Assembly (NCBI RefSeq): GCF_008932295.1
Contig: NZ_WBWA01000025.1
Coordinates: 1 to 64,000 of the forward strand
Reading direction: 5' to 3'
DNA: 64,000 nucleotides
Origin: Brucella tritici
Lineage (GTDB): Bacteria; Pseudomonadota; Alphaproteobacteria; Rhizobiales; Rhizobiaceae
The position numbers were made by a program, and so were the translations under genes. Positions 31,016 to 40,437 of this stretch are shown one piece after another. The notes beneath the pieces are model-generated. The model had not been told where the DNA came from and searched no databases. It saw only the letters and a program-made list of their open reading frames with translations. How positions within the stretch are numbered: position 1 is the stretch's first letter; each line of letters begins with the position of its first letter.

Positions 31016-31288
31016 CTACTGCCAGCAACCGAGGTTGCGACCCTTGAGATTGTGCGAATCGATTTGGACCACAAGGCGCGGGTCCTCGCGCAAAAGGACC
31101 AATGTCGTGCGCTGCTTGAGATCGATCTTCTCCCAACCCGCGCATTCCGTCGGCATTGGCGTGCTGTCGATCTTCACCTTTTCGGTCCATGCGGTCGCCG
31201 TGCAACCGGACAGGGCTGCAACAATCGGAACGACTTTGACGGCCTCCAAAACGAGCCTTTGCGTTTTCGTCCCACGATGAGTGTTCAA
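31016..31288 (-). CDS. Small lipoprotein with TTG start
   Basis: A 90-residue predicted lipoprotein. No ATG gives a sensible product, but a TTG at 31288 has GGAG nine bases before it. The first 25 residues or so contain a hydrophobic core that ends in the lipobox LSGC. The mature part has TECAGWEKIDLKQRT and then DPRLVVQIDSHNLKGRNLGCW, with two further cysteines that may pair. The CxGW...HN...CW layout recalls short proteins of rhizobial phages; that likeness is from memory and unchecked. It is convergent with the DUF3426-like gene. Confidence 0.6.
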   Translation of the reverse strand: MNTHRGTKTQRLVLEAVKVVPIVAALSGCTATAWTEKVKIDSTPMPTECAGWEKIDLKQRTTLVLLREDPRLVVQIDSHNLKGRNLGCWQ

Positions 31289-31664
31289 GGCTGACAACTC
31301 CAATCTGCCCCGCGAAATCCCGGCCAAACAGTCTTGTATCGGCCAGCGTCGCCCGTTCGACATCTGCGCTTATAACGTGCCGCCGCCCTGCTCCGCAATA
31401 TAGCTGAGCGGTATCGACAGCTTTTAAAAAAGCCTAGCCGACCAACTCTTACTGTCCGCCGGAACCCAATTTGGAAGAGATATAAAAGCAAACTCGAATA
31501 TATGAAGAATAGCTTTTTCGTTTACTGAAACGACAGGTAAATCCACAGAGAACAAAAGCTGCCGATAAAGTTAAACGTGATTGTCCAAAGAAAAAGACGA
31601 TTATATGCTTCTTGCTAAATGATTCGCATATGACATTTTCACTACACCAACCCTGGGGACTTCC
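31289..31664. other. Intergenic region upstream of aqpZ
   Basis: About 375 bases, AT-rich from 31430 on, with no ORF that looks like protein. It must hold the promoters of the small lipoprotein (leftward) and aqpZ (rightward). Confidence 0.5.
31581..31609 (+). promoter_or_regulatory. Candidate housekeeping promoter of aqpZ
   Basis: TTGTCC (31581-31586), 17 bases, then TATGCT (31604-31609). Spacing and position, 55 bases before the aqpZ ATG, suit a sigma-70 type promoter. Confidence 0.4.
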
Positions 31665-32351
31665 ATGCTGAACAAATTGTCGGCTGAATTTTTCGGAACA
31701 TTCTGGCTTGTTTTCGGTGGTTGCGGCAGCGCAATCCTCGCCGCAGCCTTCCCTGAACTGGGCATCGGCTTTCTCGGCGTCGCCCTCGCCTTCGGTTTGA
31801 CTGTCCTTACCATGGCCTATGCTGTAGGCGGCATTTCTGGCGGTCATTTCAACCCCGCCGTTTCCTTGGGCCTCATGGTAGCTGGTCGTCTTCCAGCCAA
31901 GGACCTGATCCCATACTGGGTTGCACAGGTTCTGGGCGCTATTGCAGCTGCAGCCGTACTCTTCCTCATCGCTTCAGGCAAGGAAGGCTTCTCCGCCGGC
32001 GGCCTCGCTTCGAACGGCTATGGCGAACTTTCGCCAGGTGGCTACAGCATGATGGCGGGCCTGCTCATCGAAGTAATCCTGACGGCCTTCTTCCTCATCA
32101 TCATTCTGGGCTCCACCTCGTCGCTGGCTCCGGCTGGCTTTGCCCCGATTGCCATCGGTCTCGGCCTGACCCTGATCCATCTGATTTCGATCCCGGTCAC
32201 CAATACATCGGTCAACCCGGCCCGTTCGACCGGCGTCGCTCTCTTCGCCGACACGGCAGCACTCAGCCAGCTCTGGTTGTTCTGGGTTGCACCGCTTGTC
32301 GGCGCAGCTATCGGCGCGATCATCTGGAAAGGCCTGCTCGGCAAAGACTGA
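31665..32351 (+). CDS. aqpZ: Aquaporin Z
   Basis: A water channel of the inner membrane, 228 residues with six helices and two half-helices. Both NPA boxes are present ([11 protein letters not shown] and [12 protein letters not shown]). The Arg after the second NPA and the narrow-filter residues fit a water-selective AqpZ rather than a glycerol channel. The ATG at 31665 follows GGGGAC. A terminator with a stem identical to that of the dehydrogenase gene at 3118 lies downstream. Confidence 0.96.
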   Translation: MLNKLSAEFFGTFWLVFGGCGSAILAAAFPELGIGFLGVALAFGLTVLTMAYAVGGISGGHFNPAVSLGLMVAGRLPAKDLIPYWVAQVLGAIAAAAVLFLIASGKEGFSAGGLASNGYGELSPGGYSMMAGLLIEVILTAFFLIIILGSTSSLAPAGFAPIAIGLGLTLIHLISIPVTNTSVNPARSTGVALFADTAALSQLWLFWVAPLVGAAIGAIIWKGLLGKD

Positions 32352-32368
32352 TCCAGAGCGACAGCAAT

Positions 32369-32396
32369 GAAAGGCCGGTTCAAACCGGCCTTTTTT
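32369..32396 (+). terminator. Terminator of aqpZ
   Basis: AAAGGCCGGTT pairs with AACCGGCCTTT, followed by six T. Confidence 0.9.
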
Positions 32397-32507
32397 GTTT
32401 GTGAAGCTGCATTGTCACTGTCAGATACAGCACTTCACAAAACCGTTCACAAAAAGTGGTTCCGATCATGGGAAGGATGCTGTAAGTAACATCTATCTTC
32501 TTGTTGT

Positions 32508-32560
32508 TGCGCATTATCCCAAGCAAAGCCGCTTCGCACTTTTGCTGGAAATGCTTTAGA
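32508..32560. repeat. Hairpin repeat, family C, copy 2
   Basis: GCGCATTATCCCAAGCAAAG, then CCGCTTCGCACTTTTGCTGG and AAATGCTTTA; the core matches 4116-4161. It lies 12 bases before the MFS gene. Confidence 0.7.
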
Positions 32561-32571
32561 TGTTATGAGCA

Positions 32572-33813
32572 ATGTCCCCCTCCACTGATGCTTCTTCTGC
32601 GGATCGTTACGCAGCATTCCGGCACTCTGCCTTCAAAAAATACTGGGGCGCCCGTTTCCTGAGCGCATTTGCGGTGCAAATCGTGAGTGTATCGGTGGGC
32701 TGGCAGATCTATGATCTCACCCGTGACGCCTTCAATCTGGGCATGGTCGGACTGGTACAATTCCTGCCGGCCCTGTTGCTGGTTCTGGTAACCGGCGCTG
32801 CTGCCGACCGTTTCGGCAGACGCTTCATCATGGGCCTGTCGCTCATTCTGGAAAGCGTTGTGACGGCGTTGTTGCTTTGCCTAACCCTTGCAGGTCTGTT
32901 CGAGCCCTTGACCGTCTTTGCAGCGCTGACCCTTTTTGGTGTCGCCCGCGCGTTTCTCGGCCCATCTTCCGCATCGCTGGTCGTCAATCTTGTACCGACA
33001 GAGGATTTCGCGAACGCCGTTTCATGGAATTCATCGGCATGGCAGGTGGCGACAATCGTGGGACCGGTTGCAGGTGGCTTGCTCTATGGCATTTCTCCGG
33101 TCGCGGCCTATTCCATCGCAACGCTGTTCCTGCTGATCGGCTCGTTACTGATCTTCTCCATTCCAAAGCCCAAACAGCACACGCTTACCGAGCAGCGCTC
33201 GCTGACGAGCATGCTGGCTGGCTTCCGCTACATCTGGAAGGAAAAGATTGTCCTTGGCGCGATTTCGCTCGACCTTTTCGCCGTGCTCCTTGGCGGAACC
33301 GTGGCTCTGCTGCCAATCTATGCGCGAGATATCCTCGATCTCGGCCCTTGGGGGCTTGGTCTACTGCGCTCGGCTCCGGGCATCGGGGCTGTCCTGACTG
33401 CCGTCTGGCTTGCCGGACATCCGATCCGCGACCATGCGGGCCGCGTGATGTTCATCTTCGTTGGCCTCTTCGGCTTCTTCAATATCATCTTCGGCGTCTC
33501 GACACTGACATGGCTGTCCGTTGTTGCCCTGGCATTTGCGGGTGCGGCTGACATGATCAGCGTCTATATCCGCGAAACGCTGATGCAGCTTTGGACGCCC
33601 GATCACGTGCGCGGTCGCGTCAATGCCGTCAACATGGTCTTTGTCGGAGCATCAAACGAGCTTGGCGAATTCCGTGCCGGTCTGATGGCCGCAGCCATCG
33701 GCGCTGTTCCGGCCGTCGTCATTGGCGGATTGGGATCAATCGCCGTTGCGGTCGCTTGGTCAGCAATGTTCCCGCAATTGCGCACGGCCCGTCACCTGCA
33801 AGGACGGGTCTGA
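32572..33813 (+). CDS. MFS transporter (EntS/DHA3-like)
   Basis: A 413-residue inner-membrane transporter with about 11-12 helices. The first helix pair is joined by GAAADRFGRR, the family loop motif. GVARAFLGPSSASLVVNLVP and WNSSAWQVATIVGPVAGGLL, in helices 4-5, are typical of the DHA3 or enterobactin-exporter-like branch. The cargo is unknown and there are no siderophore genes nearby. The last helices are followed by a short tail RTARHLQGRV. The start is ATG 32572, with no clear ribosome site. Confidence 0.88.
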   Translation: MSPSTDASSADRYAAFRHSAFKKYWGARFLSAFAVQIVSVSVGWQIYDLTRDAFNLGMVGLVQFLPALLLVLVTGAAADRFGRRFIMGLSLILESVVTALLLCLTLAGLFEPLTVFAALTLFGVARAFLGPSSASLVVNLVPTEDFANAVSWNSSAWQVATIVGPVAGGLLYGISPVAAYSIATLFLLIGSLLIFSIPKPKQHTLTEQRSLTSMLAGFRYIWKEKIVLGAISLDLFAVLLGGTVALLPIYARDILDLGPWGLGLLRSAPGIGAVLTAVWLAGHPIRDHAGRVMFIFVGLFGFFNIIFGVSTLTWLSVVALAFAGAADMISVYIRETLMQLWTPDHVRGRVNAVNMVFVGASNELGEFRAGLMAAAIGAVPAVVIGGLGSIAVAVAWSAMFPQLRTARHLQGRV

Positions 33814-33835
33814 TCGTTCGAGCTATAGGAGGTCG

Positions 33836-34315
33836 TCAGGAAGCGGACGTGCTGCGGCTCGCCTTGTCCATGCGCTCCTGAATGGCATTCCGGTCATCCT
33901 GCCGGATGCCGACGAGCTCGGCCACGCGCCACATCACGTCGGCCTCGACTTCGCTCACCTTGCCGTCAGCATAGACCATTTCCCACATCAGGCCGATCAG
34001 GTCGAGACGTGCCTGATAATCAAGCTGTCGCTTCAGAACCGATGTGAAATCCGATAAATCTATCGCTTCCTGATCGGCTTTTTCCGCTGCAAGGATCAGC
34101 CGTTTCAGGCTATCGCCCTTCAGCCCGTATTTCTGCGACAGCATTGAAGAGAGCTTTTTACGCTCGCTTTCACGCGTTTCACCATCGGCATCCATAATGT
34201 GATAAAGCAGTGCAGCGGCAGCCAGTCGCGGATCGTCATTGGAGAATTTTTCATTCCGGTCCCGAAAACCGCTGGCCGGGAGTTCTTTTAAAAAATCCAG
34301 AAGACGATCAAACAT
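33836..34315 (-). CDS. TerB-like family protein
   Basis: A 159-residue cytoplasmic all-helical protein of the tellurite-resistance TerB fold. The paired acidic motifs are visible: MDADGETRESERKKL around residue 46-60 and VYADGKVSEVEADVMWRVAEL around 113-133. They are the likely metal-binding sites. The name does not imply tellurite resistance; stand-alone TerB domains occur in many alphaproteobacteria with unknown roles. It is convergent with the MFS gene. Confidence 0.9.
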   Translation of the reverse strand: MFDRLLDFLKELPASGFRDRNEKFSNDDPRLAAAALLYHIMDADGETRESERKKLSSMLSQKYGLKGDSLKRLILAAEKADQEAIDLSDFTSVLKRQLDYQARLDLIGLMWEMVYADGKVSEVEADVMWRVAELVGIRQDDRNAIQERMDKASRSTSAS

Positions 34316-34497
34316 TCACCCTCGCTGCCACATTCACTGCTTGCCGACCGTAAACGCGATTCCGGCATATTTAGTTAGCAATATCGAAGGTAACGGGCTG
34401 AATACGCCACGCAAGGCGGTAAACTGTCTTACACAGCCGTTTACCGCCCAAGAGATGCGCTGCGTTGTTTTTCGGCAACGATTCGCGGAAAGCCTGA

Positions 34498-36159
34498 TCA
34501 GAAAAGCTTCAATCCACTCTGCGCCTTCTGAGAAGATTTGCTTTCGTCGACACCCGGATCGTCCACCACGAGATGTGCGCGACGGGGTTCCTCGTTCGCA
34601 TCATCGTCAGCCACGACAACATCGGCCGCTGGCGGGTTCACTTCCTCCGCTTTCTTTACCGGAGCTGCTGGCGACGCTTTGTTGGGCTCAGCAGCAGGGA
34701 CAATGACCTCAGCCTCCTCGATATCGCGAACAACCTGCTTGCTCTCGGCTCCCGCGGAAACATCCGCCATTTCGGCCTTGTCCCGAGGCTCTGCCAGAAC
34801 AATCTGATTGACCGGCTTCGCCTCGACCGGGCCTTTGATTTCAGGCTTTTCCGCTTCAATCGCAGGAGCGAGCGCCACGACGGGAACTTTCCACTCGAAA
34901 CTGTTGAGGCGTCCCGTAACCGGAGATACAGGCGACCATTGTTCGGAAACATAGCCATCGGCAGTCCATGCAGGATCGCGCGGCGCCTTGACCGCACGCG
35001 CCAGCCATTCGCGAACCTTGCCCTGATCGCCCGTTTCAGCCTCTTCAATATCGGCAAGCAGCAGATAGGCGCTTTCGCGCGGCGAAGCGCGCAGAACCTG
35101 CTCTGCATTGTCGCGAGCAAGACGATAATCGCCCGCCTCATAGGCAGCGCGCGCGAGTGCAAGACTGCCTTCGGCATTATTGGATCGCAGCGATACGAGA
35201 TGCTTTGCACGCTTCAATCGATCCTGTGCCGTATCGCCGGATCGTGCATAGACATAGGTTGAGGCAATGTCCAGCTGCGGAAACCGCTTCCAGGCAGCTT
35301 CCAGAATTTTCGAGCCTTTCCGCACGTCGCCATCGGCGAAAAGAGCACGCGCAGCAACCACGGCGGCGGGCACCAGATCGGGCGCGAGCTTGTTTGCCTC
35401 CAGCGCCAGCGCCTTTGCCTGCGCATGATCGACATCGACGACTGCCATCGCCTTGGCAGTCAGCAATGCAGCGCGTTCCTTCTTCACCACATCCTTGCTG
35501 TGGGCGAGAGCCTGCTTGCGCGCATCGACAAGCTTCAGCGCTCCATCCCAATCGCCCTCGGCACAGAGCTGGCCCATCATGGACGAAGAGGCCCATTCAA
35601 GCTGCGGTGCCTGCTGGGCGGCTTCGGCAGCGTAATGGCGGGCAGCATCGCGAGCGCCAACACGCTGGGCTTCGATGTAAAGCCCACGCAAGCCGAGCAA
35701 CCGCGTCTCGGGATCCTCCACCATCGCCTCGAAGCCCTTACGGGCATCTTCCGTGCGGCCTTCCAGCATCGCGGTCTGCGCTTCGAGAAGCTTTATCAGC
35801 GGCTCCTGATCGGAACTCAGCAATTTTCCTGCCTGCTTCGTCATGCGGCGCGCCGCTTCCGCATCGCCTGCACCGGCGGCAATCAACCCGGTCGAAAGCG
35901 ACTGATAGCCACGATCGCGCTTGCGCGCGCGAAAATGCCTGCGCAGCGTGTAAGGTGACTGGATAATGCTCTTGATGAGCCACCACAGGATGAGAATGGC
36001 CGCGACAATGGCAACGATCCCCGCAACAGCGGTTATCAGAGGCACATTGTAGTGGTTGCCCGCGAAGGTGACATCGAGTTCGCCGGGACGGTCCGCAAGC
36101 CAGGCAAAGCCGAAACCGAGCGCAGCAACAATGGCGAGATAGAATAGGACACGCAGCAT
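34498..36159 (-). CDS. hemY: HemY-type TPR membrane protein
   Basis: A 553-residue inner-membrane protein. Two helices span about residues 4-20 and 40-62, followed by a helical TPR array to about residue 420 (LLSSDQEPLIKLLEAQTAML and similar helix pairs) and a low-complexity, acidic and Pro/Ala-rich tail. Named for its place in heme operons in enterobacteria; it is not protoporphyrinogen oxidase. Its role is unsettled, possibly as a scaffold near the membrane. It begins 11 bases after mic60, as the last gene of the run hemC-hemD-mic60-hemY. Confidence 0.92.
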   Translation of the reverse strand: MLRVLFYLAIVAALGFGFAWLADRPGELDVTFAGNHYNVPLITAVAGIVAIVAAILILWWLIKSIIQSPYTLRRHFRARKRDRGYQSLSTGLIAAGAGDAEAARRMTKQAGKLLSSDQEPLIKLLEAQTAMLEGRTEDARKGFEAMVEDPETRLLGLRGLYIEAQRVGARDAARHYAAEAAQQAPQLEWASSSMMGQLCAEGDWDGALKLVDARKQALAHSKDVVKKERAALLTAKAMAVVDVDHAQAKALALEANKLAPDLVPAAVVAARALFADGDVRKGSKILEAAWKRFPQLDIASTYVYARSGDTAQDRLKRAKHLVSLRSNNAEGSLALARAAYEAGDYRLARDNAEQVLRASPRESAYLLLADIEEAETGDQGKVREWLARAVKAPRDPAWTADGYVSEQWSPVSPVTGRLNSFEWKVPVVALAPAIEAEKPEIKGPVEAKPVNQIVLAEPRDKAEMADVSAGAESKQVVRDIEEAEVIVPAAEPNKASPAAPVKKAEEVNPPAADVVVADDDANEEPRRAHLVVDDPGVDESKSSQKAQSGLKLF

Positions 36160-36170
36160 CGGCCTGCCTC

Positions 36171-37529
36171 CTATTGACCGGAAGAGGCCGGAGCCCCGCC
36201 GGTTTCACTCGCCGAAACCTTCGGTTTCAGGCTGTCCGCAACGAGGCGCTGCACAAGCGCATCAGCATCCCGTCGCGCCCGCACCTGATCGGCAAATTCC
36301 TGTGAGGTGGCCTTGGCATCGGCAGGCAACTGCTCCCATTCGCTGAGCGCACGCTCCAGATCGCCGGATTGAAGGGCAGCTTCCATTCGGGCCGTGATCG
36401 GTCCGGCACCAGTACCGCTGACATTGCCAGCAACCGGGCGCACGCTTACCAATCCCCTGGCGCTGGCGACAAGCTGATCCCAAATTCCGGCATCGGCAGG
36501 CAGTTTGTTCTCCGTCGCGACGATCCTGTTCGCAACGGCACCGAACCACGCATTCAGGTCGGCAACAGTCGGAACGCCCTTGTCGGCATGAGCACGCAAC
36601 TGTTCGATGGACGCCTCGTCCGGCGCAACCGAAGCGTAAGTGTCCAGTTCCGCCTTGAATGAACCGCCGCGATCAATTGCGGTTTTCAGCGCATTTGCCG
36701 CTATAAGCGCCGTAGCATCGGGCTGGCGTGAAGCCTGGGTGACCTTTTCCTGCAAGGAGGTCAGTTTCGATTCGAGGGATGAAATCGTGCCGCTGTTTCC
36801 CGAAACTCCGGCTGTCGCCTCATCCGCCCGGTTCTGCGCCGCTGAAAGCTTGCTTTCCAGCGCATCCAGCCGCTCTGTCAGAGCGGTGGTGTCCGCTGCC
36901 GCATCCTGACCCGCCTCTTTCGGCAAGGCAGCGAATTGCTGCTGAAGATCGGCGAAGGAACCTGCAACCGCTTCTGCCTTGATCTCGGCAGCCTGAACAT
37001 TCTTTTCCAGAGCCGCAAGCTGCGCGCGGCTTGCATCGTCAAGCGGCGCCGGTGTCGGGTTGCTGCGCAGATCGGCGATCTGCTGTTCCATATGCGCGAG
37101 CTGTTCCGCTGTCACTCTTGCACCTGGGGAGGGGATGACATTGCCCCATTGCAGCGCCAGCAAACCACCGAGGCCGATAACGCCACCAGCAATACCGGCC
37201 AGAAGATGCGACGCCCCTGCCCCGCTCTTTTGCGCAGGCTGCTGGATTTCCGGTTTCACGCCCGAGGTAAAGGGCGGCTTGGCATAGGTCGAACTTTCCG
37301 GCTTTTCCGTCTTCACGGTCTTTTCGGCAGTCATAGCTTCCGGTTTGGGTGATGCAGGCTTCGGGGTTTCCGACTTTGGGTTCTCAGATTTTGAAAAACT
37401 TCCCACCGGCTCCGCATCTGGCGTCGCCTTCGCCGGTTCGTCAACCCGCTTCACATCCGATGGATCGAGATTGATCGTCACGGGATTGCGGGCCGATTTG
37501 GAATGTCGCGGAGTGCCGGGTTTCGCCAT
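36171..37529 (-). CDS. Alphaproteobacterial Mic60 (mitofilin) homologue
   Basis: A 452-residue inner-membrane protein. Residues 1-100 are Lys/Pro/Ser/Glu-rich and disordered, a membrane helix follows at about 106-128 (LLAGIAGGVIGLGGLLALQWG), then a coiled coil to about 270. A helical C-terminal mitofilin-type part ends with LERALSEWEQLPADAKA, the conserved amphipathic helix. In alphaproteobacteria this gene sits beside hemY, and its mitochondrial relative shapes cristae. Here it may curve or contact the envelope; this is inferred from order and layout. Confidence 0.85.
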   Translation of the reverse strand: MAKPGTPRHSKSARNPVTINLDPSDVKRVDEPAKATPDAEPVGSFSKSENPKSETPKPASPKPEAMTAEKTVKTEKPESSTYAKPPFTSGVKPEIQQPAQKSGAGASHLLAGIAGGVIGLGGLLALQWGNVIPSPGARVTAEQLAHMEQQIADLRSNPTPAPLDDASRAQLAALEKNVQAAEIKAEAVAGSFADLQQQFAALPKEAGQDAAADTTALTERLDALESKLSAAQNRADEATAGVSGNSGTISSLESKLTSLQEKVTQASRQPDATALIAANALKTAIDRGGSFKAELDTYASVAPDEASIEQLRAHADKGVPTVADLNAWFGAVANRIVATENKLPADAGIWDQLVASARGLVSVRPVAGNVSGTGAGPITARMEAALQSGDLERALSEWEQLPADAKATSQEFADQVRARRDADALVQRLVADSLKPKVSASETGGAPASSGQ

Positions 37530-37612
37530 GGATCCTCTCGTAAACGCCGATTGGTTGCCTCAGACTCTAACAGATAAAATCGCCAGATGAAGGAAGGTTG
37601 CGCCGAAATGAG

Positions 37613-38347
37613 TCAAAGTTTGGCAAATAGCCGGAAAAGTCCGCCTTCATCCGGGTGGTCTGCAACAAGGGCATTTGCCCGCCAGAGCGGCGGCAACCGG
37701 TCGGCCACGCGGACAGAAATGCACAAAAACCGAGTTTTCTCGTCAAAAGGCAGCGTGATTTCACGCATCGCTTCAACAAAGCTCGTCACAGCAACGCCGG
37801 AATAAAGCATGACCGCGACAAAAGGCGCGCCATGAAGTACGTCCAGAAGTGCTGACGCAGAATAAGGAATCACCTCCGTGTCATAGACATCGGCGACGTG
37901 CATATCGAGACTAGCGCCCCGCATCTCGTCTTCGAACACCGGCTGGCGCACGCGTCCAGCGAGATAAAGAACACGGGACTGTTGGGGAAGATTGCGCCGC
38001 ATCGTCGCCGCAAGACGAACCGCATCGCCGCCGCCATCGATCACCTGACCGAACCCGGCCTTCCGCGCCGCCTGCGCTGTTCCCTGACCCACGGCAAAAA
38101 GCGGTAAGTCAAGAAACGGCTTCAGCCGTTCCGTGTTCATGTGGTGAAACGCATTGGCGCTCGTCACCGTCAAAGCCGAAAATGGGCCATCGGGCAGAGC
38201 AAAGGAGAGCGCAACTGTCCGGCTCAGCGGAAGCAGAACCGGCTCATAGCCCCTCGACGCCAGTTTTGCGGCGGTCCCGGAGCTAGCTGGCTGTGGCCGC
38301 GTTACCAGAACGCGACCAAGCGATGCAATTTGCGCTGGCCCCGCCAA
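37613..38347 (-). CDS. hemD: Uroporphyrinogen-III synthase
   Basis: Closes hydroxymethylbilane into uroporphyrinogen III. The sequence is 244 residues and diverged, as is normal for HemD. VLVTRPQPASSGTAAKLASRG marks the start of the first domain, and ALTVTSANAFHHM the typical substrate loop. The start is TTG at 38347, with GGGAG five bases before it; no ATG is available. It follows the hemC stop codon by two bases, so both are read from one message. Confidence 0.88.
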   Translation of the reverse strand: MAGPAQIASLGRVLVTRPQPASSGTAAKLASRGYEPVLLPLSRTVALSFALPDGPFSALTVTSANAFHHMNTERLKPFLDLPLFAVGQGTAQAARKAGFGQVIDGGGDAVRLAATMRRNLPQQSRVLYLAGRVRQPVFEDEMRGASLDMHVADVYDTEVIPYSASALLDVLHGAPFVAVMLYSGVAVTSFVEAMREITLPFDEKTRFLCISVRVADRLPPLWRANALVADHPDEGGLFRLFAKL

Positions 38348-38349
38348 AT

Positions 38350-39294
38350 CTACTCCCAGCCCTCGAAGAATTGGGGACCGGCCTTCGCGCGCAGATGTTC
38401 TGCGGCTTCCGTACCAAGTGCGGCAGCATTCGATGCCGGACCTTCGGTCCTTATCTCGTGCGCTTCAGACCCGTCCGGCTTCAAAATCATGCCGTGAAAG
38501 GAAACCGTGTCACCGTTCACTGTTGCAAGACCAGCGATCGGCGTACGGCAGGAGCCGTCTAGCGCGGCCAGAAATGCCCGTTCACAGGCAAGGGCGATAC
38601 CTGTTTCGCGATGCGCAAGGGGCGCGAGCAGCGCATCGATGCGTGTATCGCCGATACGCGTTTCAATCCCGATGGCGCCCTGCCCCGGCGCAGGTGGAAA
38701 GCTTTCCGGATCGGCCAGGTCGGTAATGACATCGCCAAGCCCCAGACGTCGCAATCCCGCACAGGCGAGAAACGTCCCGTCAACTTCTCCGGCTTCCAGC
38801 TTGCGCAGGCGGGTATCGACATTGCCGCGAAAAATCACCACTTGAATGTCGGGGCGGAGGCGGCGGATCAAAGCCTGACGGCGCAATGATGACGAACCGA
38901 CCGTCGCGCCCTGCGGCAGATCGACAAGGCGCGAAGCTGTACGACCGATAAAGGCATCACGCGGATCTTCGCGCTCAAGGAAAATGGAAAGATGAAGACC
39001 ATCGGGCAGAACCGTCGGCATATCCTTGGTGGAATGGACCGCGAGATCGATTCGTCCCTCCGTCAATGCCTGTTCGATCTCTTCGGTAAAAAGCCCCTTG
39101 CCGCCGATTTCGGAAAGTGCGCGATCCTGAATGCGGTCGCCCGCCGTCGACATGGGAATGATTTCGATGGCTTCTTCCGGCAGACCATGCGCCTCCATCA
39201 GGCGGCGACGCGTCTCGTAAGCCTGGGCGAGAGCAAGCTTGCTGCCCCGCGTGCCTATCTTCAACGTGCCATTCTTCAAGGATGCTGTTTGCAT
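38350..39294 (-). CDS. hemC: Porphobilinogen deaminase
   Basis: Joins four porphobilinogens into hydroxymethylbilane. The 314-residue enzyme has [27 protein letters not shown] with the catalytic Asp near residue 90, [19 protein letters not shown] for substrate acetate and propionate groups, and GSCRTP, whose Cys carries the dipyrromethane cofactor. It is the first gene of the minus-strand heme run and diverges from tsaD, with 63 bases between start codons. Confidence 0.95.
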   Translation of the reverse strand: MQTASLKNGTLKIGTRGSKLALAQAYETRRRLMEAHGLPEEAIEIIPMSTAGDRIQDRALSEIGGKGLFTEEIEQALTEGRIDLAVHSTKDMPTVLPDGLHLSIFLEREDPRDAFIGRTASRLVDLPQGATVGSSSLRRQALIRRLRPDIQVVIFRGNVDTRLRKLEAGEVDGTFLACAGLRRLGLGDVITDLADPESFPPAPGQGAIGIETRIGDTRIDALLAPLAHRETGIALACERAFLAALDGSCRTPIAGLATVNGDTVSFHGMILKPDGSEAHEIRTEGPASNAAALGTEAAEHLRAKAGPQFFEGWE

Positions 39295-39357
39295 ATTGCG
39301 CTGTCCATGGTACCGGATTTTTCAATGAATTATGAGACAGGCAGGGTCTAACCGCAA

Positions 39358-40437
39358 ATGCGCATTCTTGGAATAGAAACAAGTTGCGACGAAACAGCCG
39401 CCGCAATCGTCGAACGCGACGCGAAGGGCGAAGGACGGATTCTGTCCAATGTGGTTTTAAGCCAGATCGCCGAGCACGAACCCTATGGCGGTGTGGTGCC
39501 GGAGATCGCCGCACGCGCCCATGTCGAAGCGCTGGACCGGCTGGTTGCCCGCGCACTGGACGATGCTGACATGAAGCTTGCCGATGTCGATGCAGTAGCA
39601 GCCACGGCTGGGCCAGGACTGATCGGCGGACTGATCGTCGGGCTGATGACTGCCAAAGCGCTGGCCATGGCTGCACAGAAGCCATTTTATGCTGTCAACC
39701 ATCTGGAAGGCCACGCATTGACAGCACGTCTCACAGACGGCCTGCCATTTCCCTATCTGTTGCTGCTCGTTTCCGGTGGTCATACGCAGATGGTGCTGGT
39801 GCGCGGTATTGGCGATTACGAACGCCTTGGCACTACAATTGATGATGCACTCGGCGAAGCCTTCGACAAGACGGCAAAGCTTCTCGGTCTGCCTTATCCG
39901 GGTGGCCCGGCGGTTGAACGCATGGCGCTTCAGGGCGATCCGAAGCGATTCGCACTGCCACGACCGTTGAAAGGCGAAGCACGGCTCGATTTTTCCTTTT
40001 CGGGCCTCAAGACGGCAGTGCGCCAGACCGCAACAGAACTGGTTCCATTGTCGGATCGGGACGTGGCCGATATCTGTGCCTCTTTCCAGGCCGCAGTCGC
40101 CGACACGCTGTCCGATCGGGTGGGCCGGTCACTTGAACGTTTCAGAAACGAATTTCCCGATTGCGAAACACCGGCGCTTGTTGTTGCTGGCGGGGTCGCG
40201 GCCAACAAGACCTTGCGCGCAGCGCTCGAAACCCTTTGCGCCCGATACGGTTTCAGCTTCATCGCTCCGCCGCTCGATCTGTGCACCGACAATGCCGCGA
40301 TGATTGCCTGGGCCGGCGCCGAACGCGCAGCGACCGAGGCTCCCGATAGGCTTGATCTTGCACCGCGCTCGCGCTGGCCGCTCGACGAAAAATCGGCTCC
40401 GCTGATCGGAACCGGACGACGTGGAGCCAAGGCATGA
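39358..40437 (+). CDS. tsaD: tRNA N6-adenosine threonylcarbamoyltransferase
   Basis: Transfers threonylcarbamoyl to A37 of ANN-decoding tRNAs, as part of the TsaBDE complex. The 359-residue protein begins [18 protein letters not shown] (ASKHA phosphate loop), has [11 protein letters not shown] with the two iron-binding His residues, and [10 protein letters not shown] and [10 protein letters not shown] for nucleotide contact. The start ATG at 39358 follows an AT-rich promoter region shared with hemC. Its TGA overlaps the gpsA ATG. Confidence 0.96.
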   Translation: MRILGIETSCDETAAAIVERDAKGEGRILSNVVLSQIAEHEPYGGVVPEIAARAHVEALDRLVARALDDADMKLADVDAVAATAGPGLIGGLIVGLMTAKALAMAAQKPFYAVNHLEGHALTARLTDGLPFPYLLLLVSGGHTQMVLVRGIGDYERLGTTIDDALGEAFDKTAKLLGLPYPGGPAVERMALQGDPKRFALPRPLKGEARLDFSFSGLKTAVRQTATELVPLSDRDVADICASFQAAVADTLSDRVGRSLERFRNEFPDCETPALVVAGGVAANKTLRAALETLCARYGFSFIAPPLDLCTDNAAMIAWAGAERAATEAPDRLDLAPRSRWPLDEKSAPLIGTGRRGAKA

